Notes under the pieces: generated by a model
Seen by the model: the letters and a program-made list of their open reading frames with translations, nothing else
Databases searched by the model: none
Told to the model about the DNA's origin: nothing
Position numbers and translations under genes: made by a program
Assembly: GCF_002291145.1 (NCBI RefSeq)
Contig: NZ_NTGE01000095.1
Location: 62,001-126,000 of the forward strand
Source of the DNA: Streptomyces sp. SA15
GTDB lineage: Bacteria; Actinomycetota; Actinomycetes; Streptomycetales; Streptomycetaceae
DNA length: 64,000 bases
Reading direction: 5' to 3'
Shown here: piece by piece, positions 50,901 through 60,056 of the stretch
Numbering within the stretch: position 1 is the first letter of the stretch
Layout: each line of letters begins with the position of its first letter

Positions 50901-51240
50901 GGGGGCCCTCCTGGGAGGTGAGCGAGGTGAGCGGGCCGAGCAGGACCGCCCCGAAGAGCAGCGTCGCCAGGATGCGCACCGCGAAAACGGTCGCCACTGC
51001 GAACGCCACGCCCCGGTAGCCGCCGCCGAACGAGCCCTCGGCGACCGCCGCTTGGAGGGCGAGGACGACCAGCACGAGGAGCGCGAGAGTGTCGCCGACG
51101 CCGCCCACGAGTTGTGCGCTCCACAGCCGTTTCAGCTGCGGTCGGCGCAGCAGGGCGCGGACGGCGCGCTCACGGGAGTCCGCGACCAGGGCGTCGTCGG
51201 GGGCCGGGTGAGAGGCCGTTGGCTGTTCGGCTCGGGTCAT
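47962..51240 (-). CDS. tmk: Fusion of MFS-like membrane domain and thymidylate kinase with coiled-coil and ETAVLP-repeat tail
   Basis: A 1092-residue fusion. Residues 50-475 form an MFS-like membrane part of about 10 spans. Residues 507-715 are a complete dTMP kinase: P-loop LEGGDGAGKST at 514-524, TREPGATPVGKRLR and SDRYIDSSVAYQGAGR. A charged coiled coil (AREEARRKAEEEARRKAEEE...) runs about 720-880. The remaining tail is disordered, with four DETAVLP-type repeats (near 925-1020). The kinase makes dTDP for DNA synthesis. A Streptomyces orthologue family with this fusion exists; why the kinase is tied to the membrane is unknown. Confidence 0.93.
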   Translation of the reverse strand: MTRAEQPTASHPAPDDALVADSRERAVRALLRRPQLKRLWSAQLVGGVGDTLALLVLVVLALQAAVAEGSFGGGYRGVAFAVATVFAVRILATLLFGAVLLGPLTSLTSQEGPLDRRWTMVGADGLRAAVLIVAPLWIDWTPDDALAVILVTAFVTAVAERFWTVCRESAAPALLPPPPPEGATVRPLPDHMDTLRRLSLRTSFVAIPLAAAALVVAALLNNLLGAGIAWFSQHQAALASYVAAGLFAASLSLLTFLELPDTRTPRARSPLEGLRRPKTGTGVDKGRTGAMPTLVLACAAVAAAVAAAVGVAVLHAKDLGGGPVMYGLLVCALTGGVVVGIRTAPSVLPSLSRRRLLSLAIAFTGVALLAAGLVPDVTSVLLILALAGVGAGMAANTGHTLLDQEAEDNRRARTTEHLHAVVRVLVALGVVIAPLVAAAIGPHRLENGKFVFAHGGAAFTLMLVGALLLPVAALVLAKVDDRSGVPLRHDLRDALLGGDDPVTAPAANGFFIALEGGDGAGKSTQAEALAEWIRAKGHEVVVTREPGATPVGKRLRSILLDVSSAGLSHRAEALLYAADRAEHVDTVVRPALERGAVVISDRYIDSSVAYQGAGRDLSPTEVARINRWATNGLVPHLTVLLDVSPETARERFTEAPDRLESEPAEFHARVRSGFLTLAAADPGRYLVVDAGQEAEAVTTVIRHRLDQVLPLSEAEIQAREEARRKAEEEARRKAEEEAARKAEEERLERERQEQLARLKAEEEERKRRELEEAQRREAERQAEEARLRAEEARKRAEEERQRLLAEEKARAEEEARRKAEEDRRRKQAEEEARLRAEAEARRLEKQRKAEEALLRAEEARRLAEQAAAAAEAGPKATGPQPTAPGITPDAATVPTPVVTPTNASGGPVDETAVLPRVRDQKDQKDQSGERDQRGEQGADERGSGSRGPDSEVTAELPQPPVPPGAADETAVLPQVPPGAADETAVLPPVAPDGANDETAVLRPVRDEGNADRVPPGFFRDERPGARPDGTEDRTRELPQVDEDGAPRRRTRSDWAEETPLDDLPTLADELLGPREDEELDDERGRRGRGRRG

Positions 51241-51295
51241 GCTTTCAGCCTATCGGCAGCCGCCGACAGCCCGGAGCACCCGTCCGAACGTGCGC

Positions 51296-51326
51296 ACGCC
51301 CCGACACCAAAGTGATGCCGGGGCGT
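51296..51326 (-). terminator. Terminator of topA
   Basis: ACGCCCCG / CGGGGCGT with inner CAC/GTG pairs around a small loop lies 77 bp after topA and 56 bp before tmk. It has a mismatch in the middle and no T-run. Confidence 0.6.
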
Positions 51327-51402
51327 TCGTTTTGCGAAGCGTCCGTAGAGGAATGCGGAGAAACGCGGCGCGGCTCAGCCTTCCGCGGCTCAATCCCGCA
51401 GC

Positions 51403-54225
51403 TCAGTCCTCCGCGGCCGTCTTCGAAGCCGTCGCCTTCTTCGCGGCGGTCTTCTTGGCGGTCGTCTTCTTCGCGGCCGTCGTCGTCTTCTTCGCCGCGG
51501 TCTTCTTGGCGGCCGTCTTCTTGGCCGGGGCGGCCTTCTTCGCGGCTGTCTTCTTCGCCGTCTTCTTGGCGGGCGCCTTCGCCCGCTTCTCGGCGAGGAG
51601 TTCGAAGCCGCGTTCCGGGGTGATCGTCTCGACGCTGTCGCCGGAGCGCAGGGTCGCGTTGGTCTCCCCGTCGGTGACGTACGGACCGAAGCGGCCGTCC
51701 TTGACCACGACCGGCTTCTGGCTGACCGGGTCCTCGCCCAGCTCCTTCAGCGGCGGCTTGGCGGCAGCACGCCCACGCTGCTTGGGCTGGGCGTAGATCG
51801 CCTGCGCCTCCGCCAGCGTGATCGTGAACAGCTGCTCCTCGGACTGCAGGGACCGCGAGTCCGTGCCCTTCTTCAGGTACGGACCGTAGCGGCCGTTCTG
51901 CGCGGTGATCTCCACGCCGTCCACGTCCGTGCCGACGACACGCGGCAGCGACATCAGCTTCAGGGCGTCCTCGAGGGTCACCGTGTCCAGCGACATCGAC
52001 TTGAACAGCGAGGCCGTACGCGGCTTGACGGCGTTCTTGCCGGTCTTCGGGGTGCCCTCGGGGAGCACCTCGGTGACGTACGGGCCGTAGCGGCCGTCCC
52101 TGGCGATGATCTGGTGGCCCGTGGACGGGTCGGCGCCCAGCTCGAAGTCGCCGCTCGGCTTGGCGAGCAGCTCCTCCGCGTACTCGACACTCAGCTCGTC
52201 CGGGGCCAGGTCCTCGGGGATGTCCGCGCGCTGATGGTTCTCGGAGTCCTTCTCGCCGCGCTCGACGTACGGGCCGTAGCGTCCGACCCGCAGCACGATG
52301 CCGCTGCCCACCGGGAACGACGACACCTCGCGCGCGTCGATCGCGCCCAGGTCGGTCACCAGCTCCTTGAGCCCGCCGAGGTGGTCCCCGTCGCCGTTGC
52401 CGGCCTCGGCCGCGCCGCCGTTCCCGGTGCCCTCGCCGAAGTAGAAGCGCCTCAGCCACGGCACGGCCTGCGCCTCGCCGCGTGCGATGCGGTCGAGGTC
52501 GTCCTCCATCTTGGCGGTGAAGTCGTAGTCGACGAGCCGCCCGAAGTGCTTCTCCAGGAGGTTGACCACGGCGAAGCTCAGGAAGGACGGCACGAGGGCC
52601 GTGCCCTTCTTGAAGACATAGCCGCGGTCGAGGATCGTGCCGATGATCGACGCGTACGTGGACGGGCGGCCGATCTCGCGCTCTTCGAGCTCCTTGACCA
52701 GGCTGGCCTCGGTGTAGCGGGCCGGGGGCTTGGTGGCGTGCCCGTCGACCGTGATCTCCTCGGCGCTCAGCGCATCGCCCTCGTTGACCTGGGGCAGACG
52801 GCGCTCGCGGTCGTCCAGCTCGGCGTTCGGGTCGTCGGCACCCTCGACGTATGCCTTCAGGAAGCCGTGGAAGGTGATCGTCTTGCCGGAGGCGCTGAAC
52901 TCGACGTCCCGGCCGTCGGCGGCGGTGCCACCGATCTTCACCGTCACGCTGTTGCCGGTCGCGTCCTTCATCTGGGAGGCGACCGTCCGCTTCCAGATCA
53001 GCTCGTAAAGCCTGAACTGGTCGCCGGTCAGGCCGGTCTCGGCAGGCGTGCGGAAGCGGTCGCCCGAGGGGCGGATCGCCTCGTGCGCCTCCTGCGCGTT
53101 CTTGACCTTTCCGGCGTACGTCCGCGGCTGCGCCGGGAGGTAGTCGGCGCCGTACAGCTGCGTGACCTGGGCGCGGGCGGCGGCGATCGCCGTGTCCGAC
53201 AGGGTCGTGGAGTCCGTACGCATGTAGGTGATGAAGCCGTTCTCGTACAGCTTCTGCGCGATCTGCATGGTCGCCTTCGCGCCGAAGCCCAGCTTCCTCG
53301 AGGCTTCCTGCTGCAGCGTCGTCGTACGGAAAGGAGCGTACGGCGAGCGGCGGTACGGCTTCGACTCGACGGACCGTACGGCGAATCGCGTGTTCTCCAG
53401 GGCGGTGGCCAGGGCGCGGGCGTTCGCCTCGTCGAGGTGGAGGGTGTTCGCGCTCTTGAGTTGTCCCAGGGAGTCGAAGTCGCGGCCCTGCGCGACCCGC
53501 CTGCCGTCGACGGTCTGGAGGCGGGCGACAAGCGACGACGGGTCCGACGCGTCCCCCGCGCGGCCGGTCGCGAAGGTGCCCGTCAGGTCCCAGTACTCAG
53601 CAGAACGGAAAGCGATGCGGTCGCGTTCCCGCTCGACGACGAGACGTGTCGCGACCGACTGGACTCGGCCGGCCGACAGGCGCGGCATGACCTTCTTCCA
53701 CAGGACCGGCGAGACCTCGTAGCCGTAGAGACGGTCGAGGATGCGGCGGGTCTCCTGGGCGTCGACCAGCTTCTGGTTCAGCTCGCGCGGATTGGCGACG
53801 GCGGCCTGGATCGCGGCCTTGGTGATCTCGTGGAAGACCATCCGCTTGACCGGGACCTTGGGCTTGAGCACCTCCTGGAGGTGCCAGGCGATCGCCTCGC
53901 CCTCACGGTCCTCATCGGTGGCGAGGAAGAGCTCGTCGGAATCCTTCAGCAGGTCCTTGAGCTTCTTGACCTGCGCCCTCTTGTCGGCGTTGACCACATA
54001 GATGGGCTGGAAGTCGTGATCGACGTCCACGCCGAGGCGGCGGACCTCGCCGGTGTACTTCTCGGGCACCTCCGCGGCGCCGTTGGGGAGGTCGCGGATG
54101 TGCCCGACGCTCGCCTCGACGACGTATCCGGGGCCGAGATAGCCCTTGATCGTCTTCGCCTTGGCAGGCGACTCGACGATGACGAGTCGGCGGCCGCCCT
54201 GTGCGGTCTCGCTGGTCGGGGACAA
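51403..54225 (-). CDS. topA: DNA topoisomerase I
   Basis: A 940-residue type IA topoisomerase that removes negative supercoils. It has the TOPRIM domain (LVIVESPAKAKTIKGYLG, FLATDEDREGEAIAWHL), RLSAGRVQSVATRLVVERE, the active Tyr334 in FITYMRTDST, and GRPSTYASIIGTILDRGYV. The C-terminus has four TopoI_C-like repeats (GRYGPYV, at least four copies) and a Lys/Ala/Thr-rich basic tail (AKKTAAKKTAAKK) typical of actinomycetes. The start is a TTG, as usual for this gene. Confidence 0.95.
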   Translation of the reverse strand: MSPTSETAQGGRRLVIVESPAKAKTIKGYLGPGYVVEASVGHIRDLPNGAAEVPEKYTGEVRRLGVDVDHDFQPIYVVNADKRAQVKKLKDLLKDSDELFLATDEDREGEAIAWHLQEVLKPKVPVKRMVFHEITKAAIQAAVANPRELNQKLVDAQETRRILDRLYGYEVSPVLWKKVMPRLSAGRVQSVATRLVVERERDRIAFRSAEYWDLTGTFATGRAGDASDPSSLVARLQTVDGRRVAQGRDFDSLGQLKSANTLHLDEANARALATALENTRFAVRSVESKPYRRSPYAPFRTTTLQQEASRKLGFGAKATMQIAQKLYENGFITYMRTDSTTLSDTAIAAARAQVTQLYGADYLPAQPRTYAGKVKNAQEAHEAIRPSGDRFRTPAETGLTGDQFRLYELIWKRTVASQMKDATGNSVTVKIGGTAADGRDVEFSASGKTITFHGFLKAYVEGADDPNAELDDRERRLPQVNEGDALSAEEITVDGHATKPPARYTEASLVKELEEREIGRPSTYASIIGTILDRGYVFKKGTALVPSFLSFAVVNLLEKHFGRLVDYDFTAKMEDDLDRIARGEAQAVPWLRRFYFGEGTGNGGAAEAGNGDGDHLGGLKELVTDLGAIDAREVSSFPVGSGIVLRVGRYGPYVERGEKDSENHQRADIPEDLAPDELSVEYAEELLAKPSGDFELGADPSTGHQIIARDGRYGPYVTEVLPEGTPKTGKNAVKPRTASLFKSMSLDTVTLEDALKLMSLPRVVGTDVDGVEITAQNGRYGPYLKKGTDSRSLQSEEQLFTITLAEAQAIYAQPKQRGRAAAKPPLKELGEDPVSQKPVVVKDGRFGPYVTDGETNATLRSGDSVETITPERGFELLAEKRAKAPAKKTAKKTAAKKAAPAKKTAAKKTAAKKTTTAAKKTTAKKTAAKKATASKTAAED

Positions 54226-54471
54226 CTTCGCTCTTCTCTCCGGTCGACGCTGGGGTCTCTCCCCAGGCTTGGTCCCGGGGTGGGGTCATGCTGACGCTGC
54301 GGAGTGTGACGGTACATCCCGCCCCCGTGTCAAACGGGAAAAGCCCGCAACGGCCACTCGAACGGTAACCCGACTACCGCCATTCCTGCCGCCCGGAGTG
54401 TCCACCAGCCTTTTCGAGGCTATCCGGAGGGTGACCTCCCAATTACCTGGGCCGCAGCTCCAAGGCCGCTC

Positions 54472-54669
54472 TCAGACGCGGGAGAAGCACCATGTCCCGA
54501 CGGCCAGCGCGATCACCGCGGCGATGGTCGCGAAGGTCGCCGATGCGACGGGGCTCACACCTTGGGCGACCGGTTCATGATGCCGGACACGGGCCGCGGT
54601 CCACACCAGCAGCCCGCCTCCGAACAGCCCGAACACCATTCCCGCGAAGATCGCCGGTCCGCTCTCCAT
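54472..54669 (-). CDS. Small two-TM membrane protein
   Basis: A 65-residue protein, MESGPAIFAGMVFGLFGGGLLVW then TAARVRHHEPVAQGVSPVASATFATIAAVIALAVGTWCFSRV. It has two hydrophobic helices with a basic loop. ATG at 54669 has GGGG about 9 nt upstream. The sequence resembles small Streptomyces membrane proteins next to topA; no function is known. Confidence 0.65.
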   Translation of the reverse strand: MESGPAIFAGMVFGLFGGGLLVWTAARVRHHEPVAQGVSPVASATFATIAAVIALAVGTWCFSRV

Positions 54670-55034
54670 GACCGTGCGCCCCTTTTCTGCCGTTGCGAGT
54701 GCCCAGCCCGTGGAGGCTGACACGCACGGGCGGCGGACAGGCGAACCCTGGGTGAACGCCCGCTTCCCTGTGCGGGCCTCAGACGGACCGGGCACGGGTA
54801 TCTTTCCTGTCGTCTTCTTGTTGTTCTTGTTGTCGGAGGGGCCCACCGGCACACGATCTCGGTGAAGCCCTGCTTCCAGTCGTCCTCGTCGGCGACCCGG
54901 CCGTACACGGTCCGCTCCTGACCTGGCGCCCAGCGAGAACATGTCCGCGACCGGGGTCGGCGGCTCCCCCCGCGCCCGCTCACAGATGGATGTTGGCCGG
55001 TTTTCGCGATTTCAGACGTGACCGCCTGTCGGGA
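54670..55034. other. 365-bp gap with a possible kinase-like remnant
   Basis: On the minus strand, around 54930-54983, one frame reads PTPVADMFSLGA, the subdomain IX pattern of a Ser/Thr protein kinase (A/S-D-x-F-S-L-G-A), but it continues into nonsense. Another frame reads RTVYGRVADEDDWKQGFTEIV. Both look like frame-shifted scraps of a decayed gene. No complete gene is present here. Confidence 0.35.
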
Positions 55035-56552
55035 TCAGGCCGGCTCGAGGAACCCCTGCTCCACCAGCAGCCGGATCTGCGCGGGCGTGCGGTCGCGCAG
55101 CAGCACCGGATCCTCGCCCACCAGCTGGGCGATCGCGTCCAGAATGCGGCCCGCGCTCAGCGAGCCGTCGCACACGCCCGCGAACCCCGCGCCGACCGTG
55201 TCCACCTTGGTGGCCCGTCGCATCCCGCGGTTCTGGCGCAGCACCACGTGCTCGGGGTCCTCCGCGCCGGGCAGTCCGACCTGCTCCTGGACGATCTCGG
55301 GGGCCAGCTTGAAGTGCCCCGTGAGCAGGGCCGCGTCGTCGTGCGTCCGCAGATAGTCGAGACGCTCGAAGTGCTCCCGGACCGTCTCTCCGAGCGGCTG
55401 TTCGACCGGATGCGGCCACTCCTCCGCGGTGACGGAGGGCACGGCGGCACCCGTCTTCCGCAGGGTGATCCACCCGAAGCCCACGGCCTTCACCTTGCGT
55501 GCCTCGAACTCGTCCAGCCACGCGTCGTACCGCGCCTGGTACTCGGCCGGGTCGCCCCGGTGGTCACCGGCATCCCTGAGCCAGAGCTCGGCGTACTGTG
55601 TGACGTCCTGCACCTCGCGCTGCACGATCCAGGCGTCGCACCCGCGCGGCACCCACGCCCTGAGCCTGTCCTGCCAGTCCTCCCCCTCCACGTGCTGCCA
55701 GTTGGCGAGAAACTGCGCGAACCCGCCCTCGTTCAGCCGTTCCCCCGCCTGCTGAACGAGCGTGCGGCACAGATCGTCCCCGCCCATCCCGCCGTCGCGG
55801 TACGTCAGCCGCGCGCCCGGCGAGATCACGAAGGGCGGATTCGACACGATCAGGTCGTACGTCTCGTCGTCCCGGAGCGGCTCGAACAGCGAGCCCTCGC
55901 GCAGGTCGGCGGCCGGCGCGCCGGACAGCGCCAGCGTGAGCGCCGTGATGTGCAGCGCGCGCGGGTTGATGTCGGTCGCCGTCACGCGCGTGGCGTGCTG
56001 GGCGGCGTGCAGCGCCTGGATCCCGGAGCCGGTGCCGAGATCGAGGGCCGCGGAGACGGGCGTGCGGACGGTGATGCCGGCGAGGGTCGTGGAGGCACCG
56101 CCGACGCCGAGGACCACGCCCTCCTCCCGGCTCCCGATGCCGCCCGCCCCGCCGACCGCGCACCCGAGGTCGGACACGATGAACCAGTCCTCGCCACCGG
56201 CCCCGCCGTACGGCCGTACGTCCACGGTCGCCGCGACCTCATCCGTACCCGCACGAACCAGCCACCCGCTCTCCAGGCACGCGTCGACGGGCAGAACGCC
56301 CTCCACGCGCGCGTGCGGCACGGGCTGCTGCAACAGGAACAGCCGTACGAGCATCTCCAGCGGCGTGTCGCCGCGTGTCGCCCGGAGCGCGGGCACGATC
56401 TCGCTGCGCGCGAGGGCCGCGTACGCGGGCGCTCCGAGCAGTTCGAGCAGCCCGTCGGCGGTGAAGGAGGCCTCTAGGAGGGCGTCCCGCAGCCGGGCGG
56501 TGACGTCGAGGCGGTCGGGAGCGGGCAGGGCTGACAGGCTGGAGTGACTCAC
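55035..56552 (-). CDS. Class I SAM-dependent methyltransferase (DUF7059/DUF7782)
   Basis: A 505-residue methyltransferase of the N5-glutamine/tRNA MTase fold. The SAM loop is ALDLGTGSGIQALHAAQHATRVTATDINPRALHITAL (near 168-204) and the catalytic motif IV is YDLIVSNPPFVIS (NPPF). An N-terminal domain (about 1-140) and a C-terminal domain (about 340-505) are specific to actinobacteria. The substrate is not known; the NPPF motif favours an amide or amino group of a protein, tRNA or base. The GTG start gives MSHSSLSALP. Confidence 0.88.
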   Translation of the reverse strand: MSHSSLSALPAPDRLDVTARLRDALLEASFTADGLLELLGAPAYAALARSEIVPALRATRGDTPLEMLVRLFLLQQPVPHARVEGVLPVDACLESGWLVRAGTDEVAATVDVRPYGGAGGEDWFIVSDLGCAVGGAGGIGSREEGVVLGVGGASTTLAGITVRTPVSAALDLGTGSGIQALHAAQHATRVTATDINPRALHITALTLALSGAPAADLREGSLFEPLRDDETYDLIVSNPPFVISPGARLTYRDGGMGGDDLCRTLVQQAGERLNEGGFAQFLANWQHVEGEDWQDRLRAWVPRGCDAWIVQREVQDVTQYAELWLRDAGDHRGDPAEYQARYDAWLDEFEARKVKAVGFGWITLRKTGAAVPSVTAEEWPHPVEQPLGETVREHFERLDYLRTHDDAALLTGHFKLAPEIVQEQVGLPGAEDPEHVVLRQNRGMRRATKVDTVGAGFAGVCDGSLSAGRILDAIAQLVGEDPVLLRDRTPAQIRLLVEQGFLEPA

Positions 56553-56609
56553 GCCCCCATTGTGACCCCCGAACCCGCGCGACAGGGCGACCCGCCGGCC
56601 CCGCGACCC

Positions 56610-57182
56610 TCAGCCAGTCGTCGCCGAGGCCGGGGCGGACGCGCTCTTGCAGCTCTGCTGCTTGGCCATCGCCTTGCCGACGTCGCCCTCTTCGAGGGTC
56701 TTCAGCGCGTTGCTCCCGCTCCTGCTCAGCTTGTCCAGCTCGGTGGCGATGTCCTTGAGGCCGTCGGCGAACTTCGCCTGGTCCTTGGTGTCCAGCTTGT
56801 CGACCTGCGCCTTCAGGGAGGCGTACGACGAGGAGATCGTGTTGAGCTCCTTGGCGGCGTCCTGCTGCTTCTTCTCGCCATTCTCGACGTCCGGCGCACC
56901 GGCCTTGGTCACGGCGGCCCCGATCGCCTTGTAGGCGTCCGACATGTCCTGGAAGGCCTGCGCGTCGGTCTTCTGGACCTCTTCCGGCGTGCTGTTGTCC
57001 GAGGTCTCCTCCTGGATCGCGGCGTTGGCGGCCTCGATCTTCTTGGCCTGCGGCTGTACGGCGTCGCAGACCTCCTTGGCCCAGGAGTTCAGCTTTTCGC
57101 TGCTGTCGTCGCCGCCGCATCCCGACAGCGCCAGTACCAGTACCGCACCGCCGGACAGTGCGGCCGCGAGCTTCTTGTTCAC
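56610..57182 (-). CDS. Small secreted lipoprotein, helical
   Basis: A 190-residue protein with signal VNKKLAAALSGGAVLVLALSGC (lipobox ALSGC). It is followed by long amphipathic helices rich in Lys, Glu and Ala (VCDAVQPQAKKIEAANAAIQEE, LNTISSSYASLKAQVDKLD). GTG at 57182 has GGAAGGGA 8 nt upstream; ATG at 57200 would add 6 residues. Function unknown. It sits between the methyltransferase and hppA on the same strand. Confidence 0.78.
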   Translation of the reverse strand: MNKKLAAALSGGAVLVLALSGCGGDDSSEKLNSWAKEVCDAVQPQAKKIEAANAAIQEETSDNSTPEEVQKTDAQAFQDMSDAYKAIGAAVTKAGAPDVENGEKKQQDAAKELNTISSSYASLKAQVDKLDTKDQAKFADGLKDIATELDKLSRSGSNALKTLEEGDVGKAMAKQQSCKSASAPASATTG

Positions 57183-57327
57183 CGGATTGGTCCCTTCCAT
57201 GGCTCTCGGCCCCGGAACATACACGCCAAGTCGACGACACCCGCATGCAGAAGGTCCGTTAAGATCACTATTGAAGCCATTTGCACCAAGAGAGATAAGG
57301 CTCACGACCAGGGCGCGAACACGACGA

Positions 57328-57367
57328 GGCGGGCGGGCGGCACGTCAACACGCGCCGCCCGCCCGCC
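57328..57367 (-). terminator. Terminator of hppA
   Basis: A 14-bp perfect stem (GGCGGGCGGGCGGC / GCCGCCCGCCCGCC) with a 12-nt loop starts 28 bp after hppA. Confidence 0.8.
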
Positions 57368-57394
57368 CTTTGAACTGGGCCTCGTGGAACCGCC

Positions 57395-59800
57395 CTACGA
57401 AACCACCGCCGGATCAGCCGACTTGGGCGCCTTCTCGGCGTTGTCTTCGTCACCCATGGCGATGCCGCGCCGCTTGGAGACGTAGACGGCGCTCGCGATC
57501 ACGATGAACGCCAGGGCCGCGATCGCGATCCGTACGCCGAGGTTCTCGTCGTCGCCGTAACTGAACTTGATCACCGCCGGCGCGATCAACAGCGACACCA
57601 GGTTCATCACCTTCAGCAACGGGTTGATCGCGGGGCCGGCGGTGTCCTTGAAGGGGTCGCCGACCGTGTCGCCGATCACCGTCGCGGCATGGGACTCGCT
57701 GCCCTTTCCGCCGTGGTGGCCGTCCTCGACCAGCTTCTTGGCGTTGTCCCACGCGCCACCGGAGTTGGCGAGGAACACCGCCATCAGCGTGCCCGCCCCG
57801 ATCGCGCCCGCGAGGAACGCGCCGAGGGCACCGACACCGAGCGTGAACCCGATGAAGATGGGCGCCATCACGGCGAGCAGTCCGGGCGTGGCGAGCTCGC
57901 GCAGCGCATCCCTGGTGCAGATGTCGACGACCTTGCCGTACTCCGGCTTCTCGCTGTAGTCCATGATCCCGGGATGCTCGCGGAACTGCCGCCGCACCTC
58001 GTAGACCACGGAACCCGCCGACCGCGACACGGCGTTGATCGCCAGTCCCGAGAAGAGGAAGACGACCGCCGCGCCCGCGATGAGACCGACGAGGTTGTTG
58101 GGCTGCGAGATGTCCATCATCAGGCTCATCGGTGTGCCCTCACCGGACAACCTCTCACCCACGTCCCGCGCGCCGGTGATGATCGCGTCACGGTACGACC
58201 CGAAGAGCGCCGACGCCGCCAGGACGGCGGTGGCGATGGCGATGCCCTTCGTGATGGCCTTGGTGGTGTTGCCGACCGCGTCCAGGTTGGTGAGGACCTG
58301 CGCGCCCGCGCCCTCGACGTCGCCGGACATCTCGGCGATGCCCTGCGCGTTGTCGGAGACCGGCCCGAAGGTGTCCATGGCGACGATCACACCGACCGTG
58401 GTGAGCAGGCCGGTGCCGGCCAGCGCCACCGCGAACAGGGCCAGCATGATCGACGTACCGCCGAGCAGGAACGCCCCGTACACGCCGAGGCCGATCAACA
58501 GCGCGGTGTAGACGGCCGATTCGAGGCCGACCGAGATGCCGGCCAGGACGACGGTGGCGGGCCCCGTGAGCGAGGACTTGCCGATGTCCTTGACCGGTCG
58601 GCGGTTGGTCTCGGTGAAGTAGCCCGTCAGCTGCTGGATCACGGCCGCGAGCAGGATGCCGATCGCCACCGCGACGAGCGCGAGGATCCGCGGGTCGCCG
58701 CCCTTGCCCAGGATCGCCGCGTCGGTGACGCCGTCGAGGTCGGCGTACTTTCCGGGGAGGTAGACGAAGACGGCCACCGCCACCAGGACGAGCGAGATCA
58801 CCGCGGAAATGAAGAAGCCGCGGTTGATCGCCGTCATCCCGCTGCGGTCGGCGCGGCGCGGGGCCACGGCGAAGATGCCGATCATCGCGGTGAGCACGCC
58901 GATCGCGGGGACGAGCAGCGGGAAGGCGAGCCCGGCGTCGCCGAAGGCCGCCTTGCCGAGGATCAGCGCGGCGACCAGGGTCACGGCGTACGACTCGAAG
59001 AGGTCGGCCGCCATGCCCGCGCAGTCGCCGACGTTGTCGCCCACGTTGTCGGCGATGGTCGCGGCGTTGCGCGGATCGTCCTCCGGGATGCCCTGCTCGA
59101 CCTTGCCGACCAGGTCGGCGCCGACGTCGGCGGCCTTGGTGAAGATGCCGCCGCCGACACGCATGAACATCGCGATGAGCGCCGCGCCGAGACCGAAGCC
59201 CTCGAGGACCTTCGGCGCGTCGGCCGCGTACACCAGCACCACGCAGGAGGCGCCCAGCAGACCGAGGCCCACCGTGAACATGCCGACGACGCCGCCCGTG
59301 CGAAAAGCGATCTTCATGGCTTTGTGCGAAACCGCGGTGAGATCCTTTTCCGGTTCGCCCGCCGCCGGAGTCGCCTCGCGCGCGGCTGCGGCGACCCGCA
59401 CATTGCTCCGTACGGCGAGCCACATACCGATATAGCCGGTGGCCGCCGAGAACGCCGCGCCGATCAAGAAGAACACCGATCGTCCGGCGCGCTGATTCCA
59501 GTCGTCCGCGGGCAGCAGCATGAGCAGGAAGAACACGACCACGGCGAATACGCCGAGCGTGCGCAACTGCCGGGCCAGATAGGCGTTCGCGCCTTCCTGG
59601 ACCGCTGCCGCGATCTTCTTCATGCTGTCGGTGCCCTCGCCTGCCGCGAGTACCTGGCGCACCAGGACGCCTGCCACCACGAGGGCGGCCAGGGCCACGA
59701 CGCCGATGATCGACACCATGACACGGTTGCCGTCGGTCAGTACCGCGGCCGCGAGGGCTGTGGAGTGGTCCAGCTGGTCTGGGGAAGAAAGCCCCGCCAT
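57395..59800 (-). CDS. hppA: Membrane-bound H+-translocating pyrophosphatase
   Basis: An 801-residue integral membrane proton pump driven by pyrophosphate, with about 16 spans. Conserved acidic motifs include GGGIFTKAADVGADLVGKVEQGIPEDDPRNAATIADNVGDNVGDCAGMAADLFESY. Another region is DNAQGIAEMSG, then VGNTTKAITKG, whose Lys at the AxK position is the mark of the K+-independent class. GDTVGDPFKDTAGPAINPLLKVM lies near the C-terminus. The ATG start has GGAGGACGA upstream. It is separated from the anti-sigma gene by a terminator. Confidence 0.96.
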   Translation of the reverse strand: MAGLSSPDQLDHSTALAAAVLTDGNRVMVSIIGVVALAALVVAGVLVRQVLAAGEGTDSMKKIAAAVQEGANAYLARQLRTLGVFAVVVFFLLMLLPADDWNQRAGRSVFFLIGAAFSAATGYIGMWLAVRSNVRVAAAAREATPAAGEPEKDLTAVSHKAMKIAFRTGGVVGMFTVGLGLLGASCVVLVYAADAPKVLEGFGLGAALIAMFMRVGGGIFTKAADVGADLVGKVEQGIPEDDPRNAATIADNVGDNVGDCAGMAADLFESYAVTLVAALILGKAAFGDAGLAFPLLVPAIGVLTAMIGIFAVAPRRADRSGMTAINRGFFISAVISLVLVAVAVFVYLPGKYADLDGVTDAAILGKGGDPRILALVAVAIGILLAAVIQQLTGYFTETNRRPVKDIGKSSLTGPATVVLAGISVGLESAVYTALLIGLGVYGAFLLGGTSIMLALFAVALAGTGLLTTVGVIVAMDTFGPVSDNAQGIAEMSGDVEGAGAQVLTNLDAVGNTTKAITKGIAIATAVLAASALFGSYRDAIITGARDVGERLSGEGTPMSLMMDISQPNNLVGLIAGAAVVFLFSGLAINAVSRSAGSVVYEVRRQFREHPGIMDYSEKPEYGKVVDICTRDALRELATPGLLAVMAPIFIGFTLGVGALGAFLAGAIGAGTLMAVFLANSGGAWDNAKKLVEDGHHGGKGSESHAATVIGDTVGDPFKDTAGPAINPLLKVMNLVSLLIAPAVIKFSYGDDENLGVRIAIAALAFIVIASAVYVSKRRGIAMGDEDNAEKAPKSADPAVVS

Positions 59801-59984
59801 TCGTCCTCCTTGACGCTTGGGCTGAGCTCAAGATGTGGACGGAGTCTAGAGATCTGTTCCTGATCAAAACAGTACGCGGTAAACCGGAATCTGCTACACC
59901 CCGCGTAACTCCTCGAAAGCATTTTCAGCCGATCGAATGATCGGAAATTGATCGTGAATCGCTTCACGAATTCAGAATGCTCTT

Positions 59985-60023
59985 GAAAAACCCGAAGGGC
60001 CCTGCTCAGCAGGGCCCTTCGGG
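59985..60023 (-). terminator. Rho-independent terminator of the anti-sigma gene
   Basis: CCCGAAGGGCCCTGC / GCAGGGCCCTTCGGG (59991-60023), a 15-bp perfect stem with TCA loop, precedes a TTTTTC run at 59985-59990 on the minus strand. It follows the anti-sigma gene stop by 33 bp. Confidence 0.92.
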
Positions 60024-60056
60024 TGATGCGCTACGTCGGTCGGGTCGTCGGTCGTG

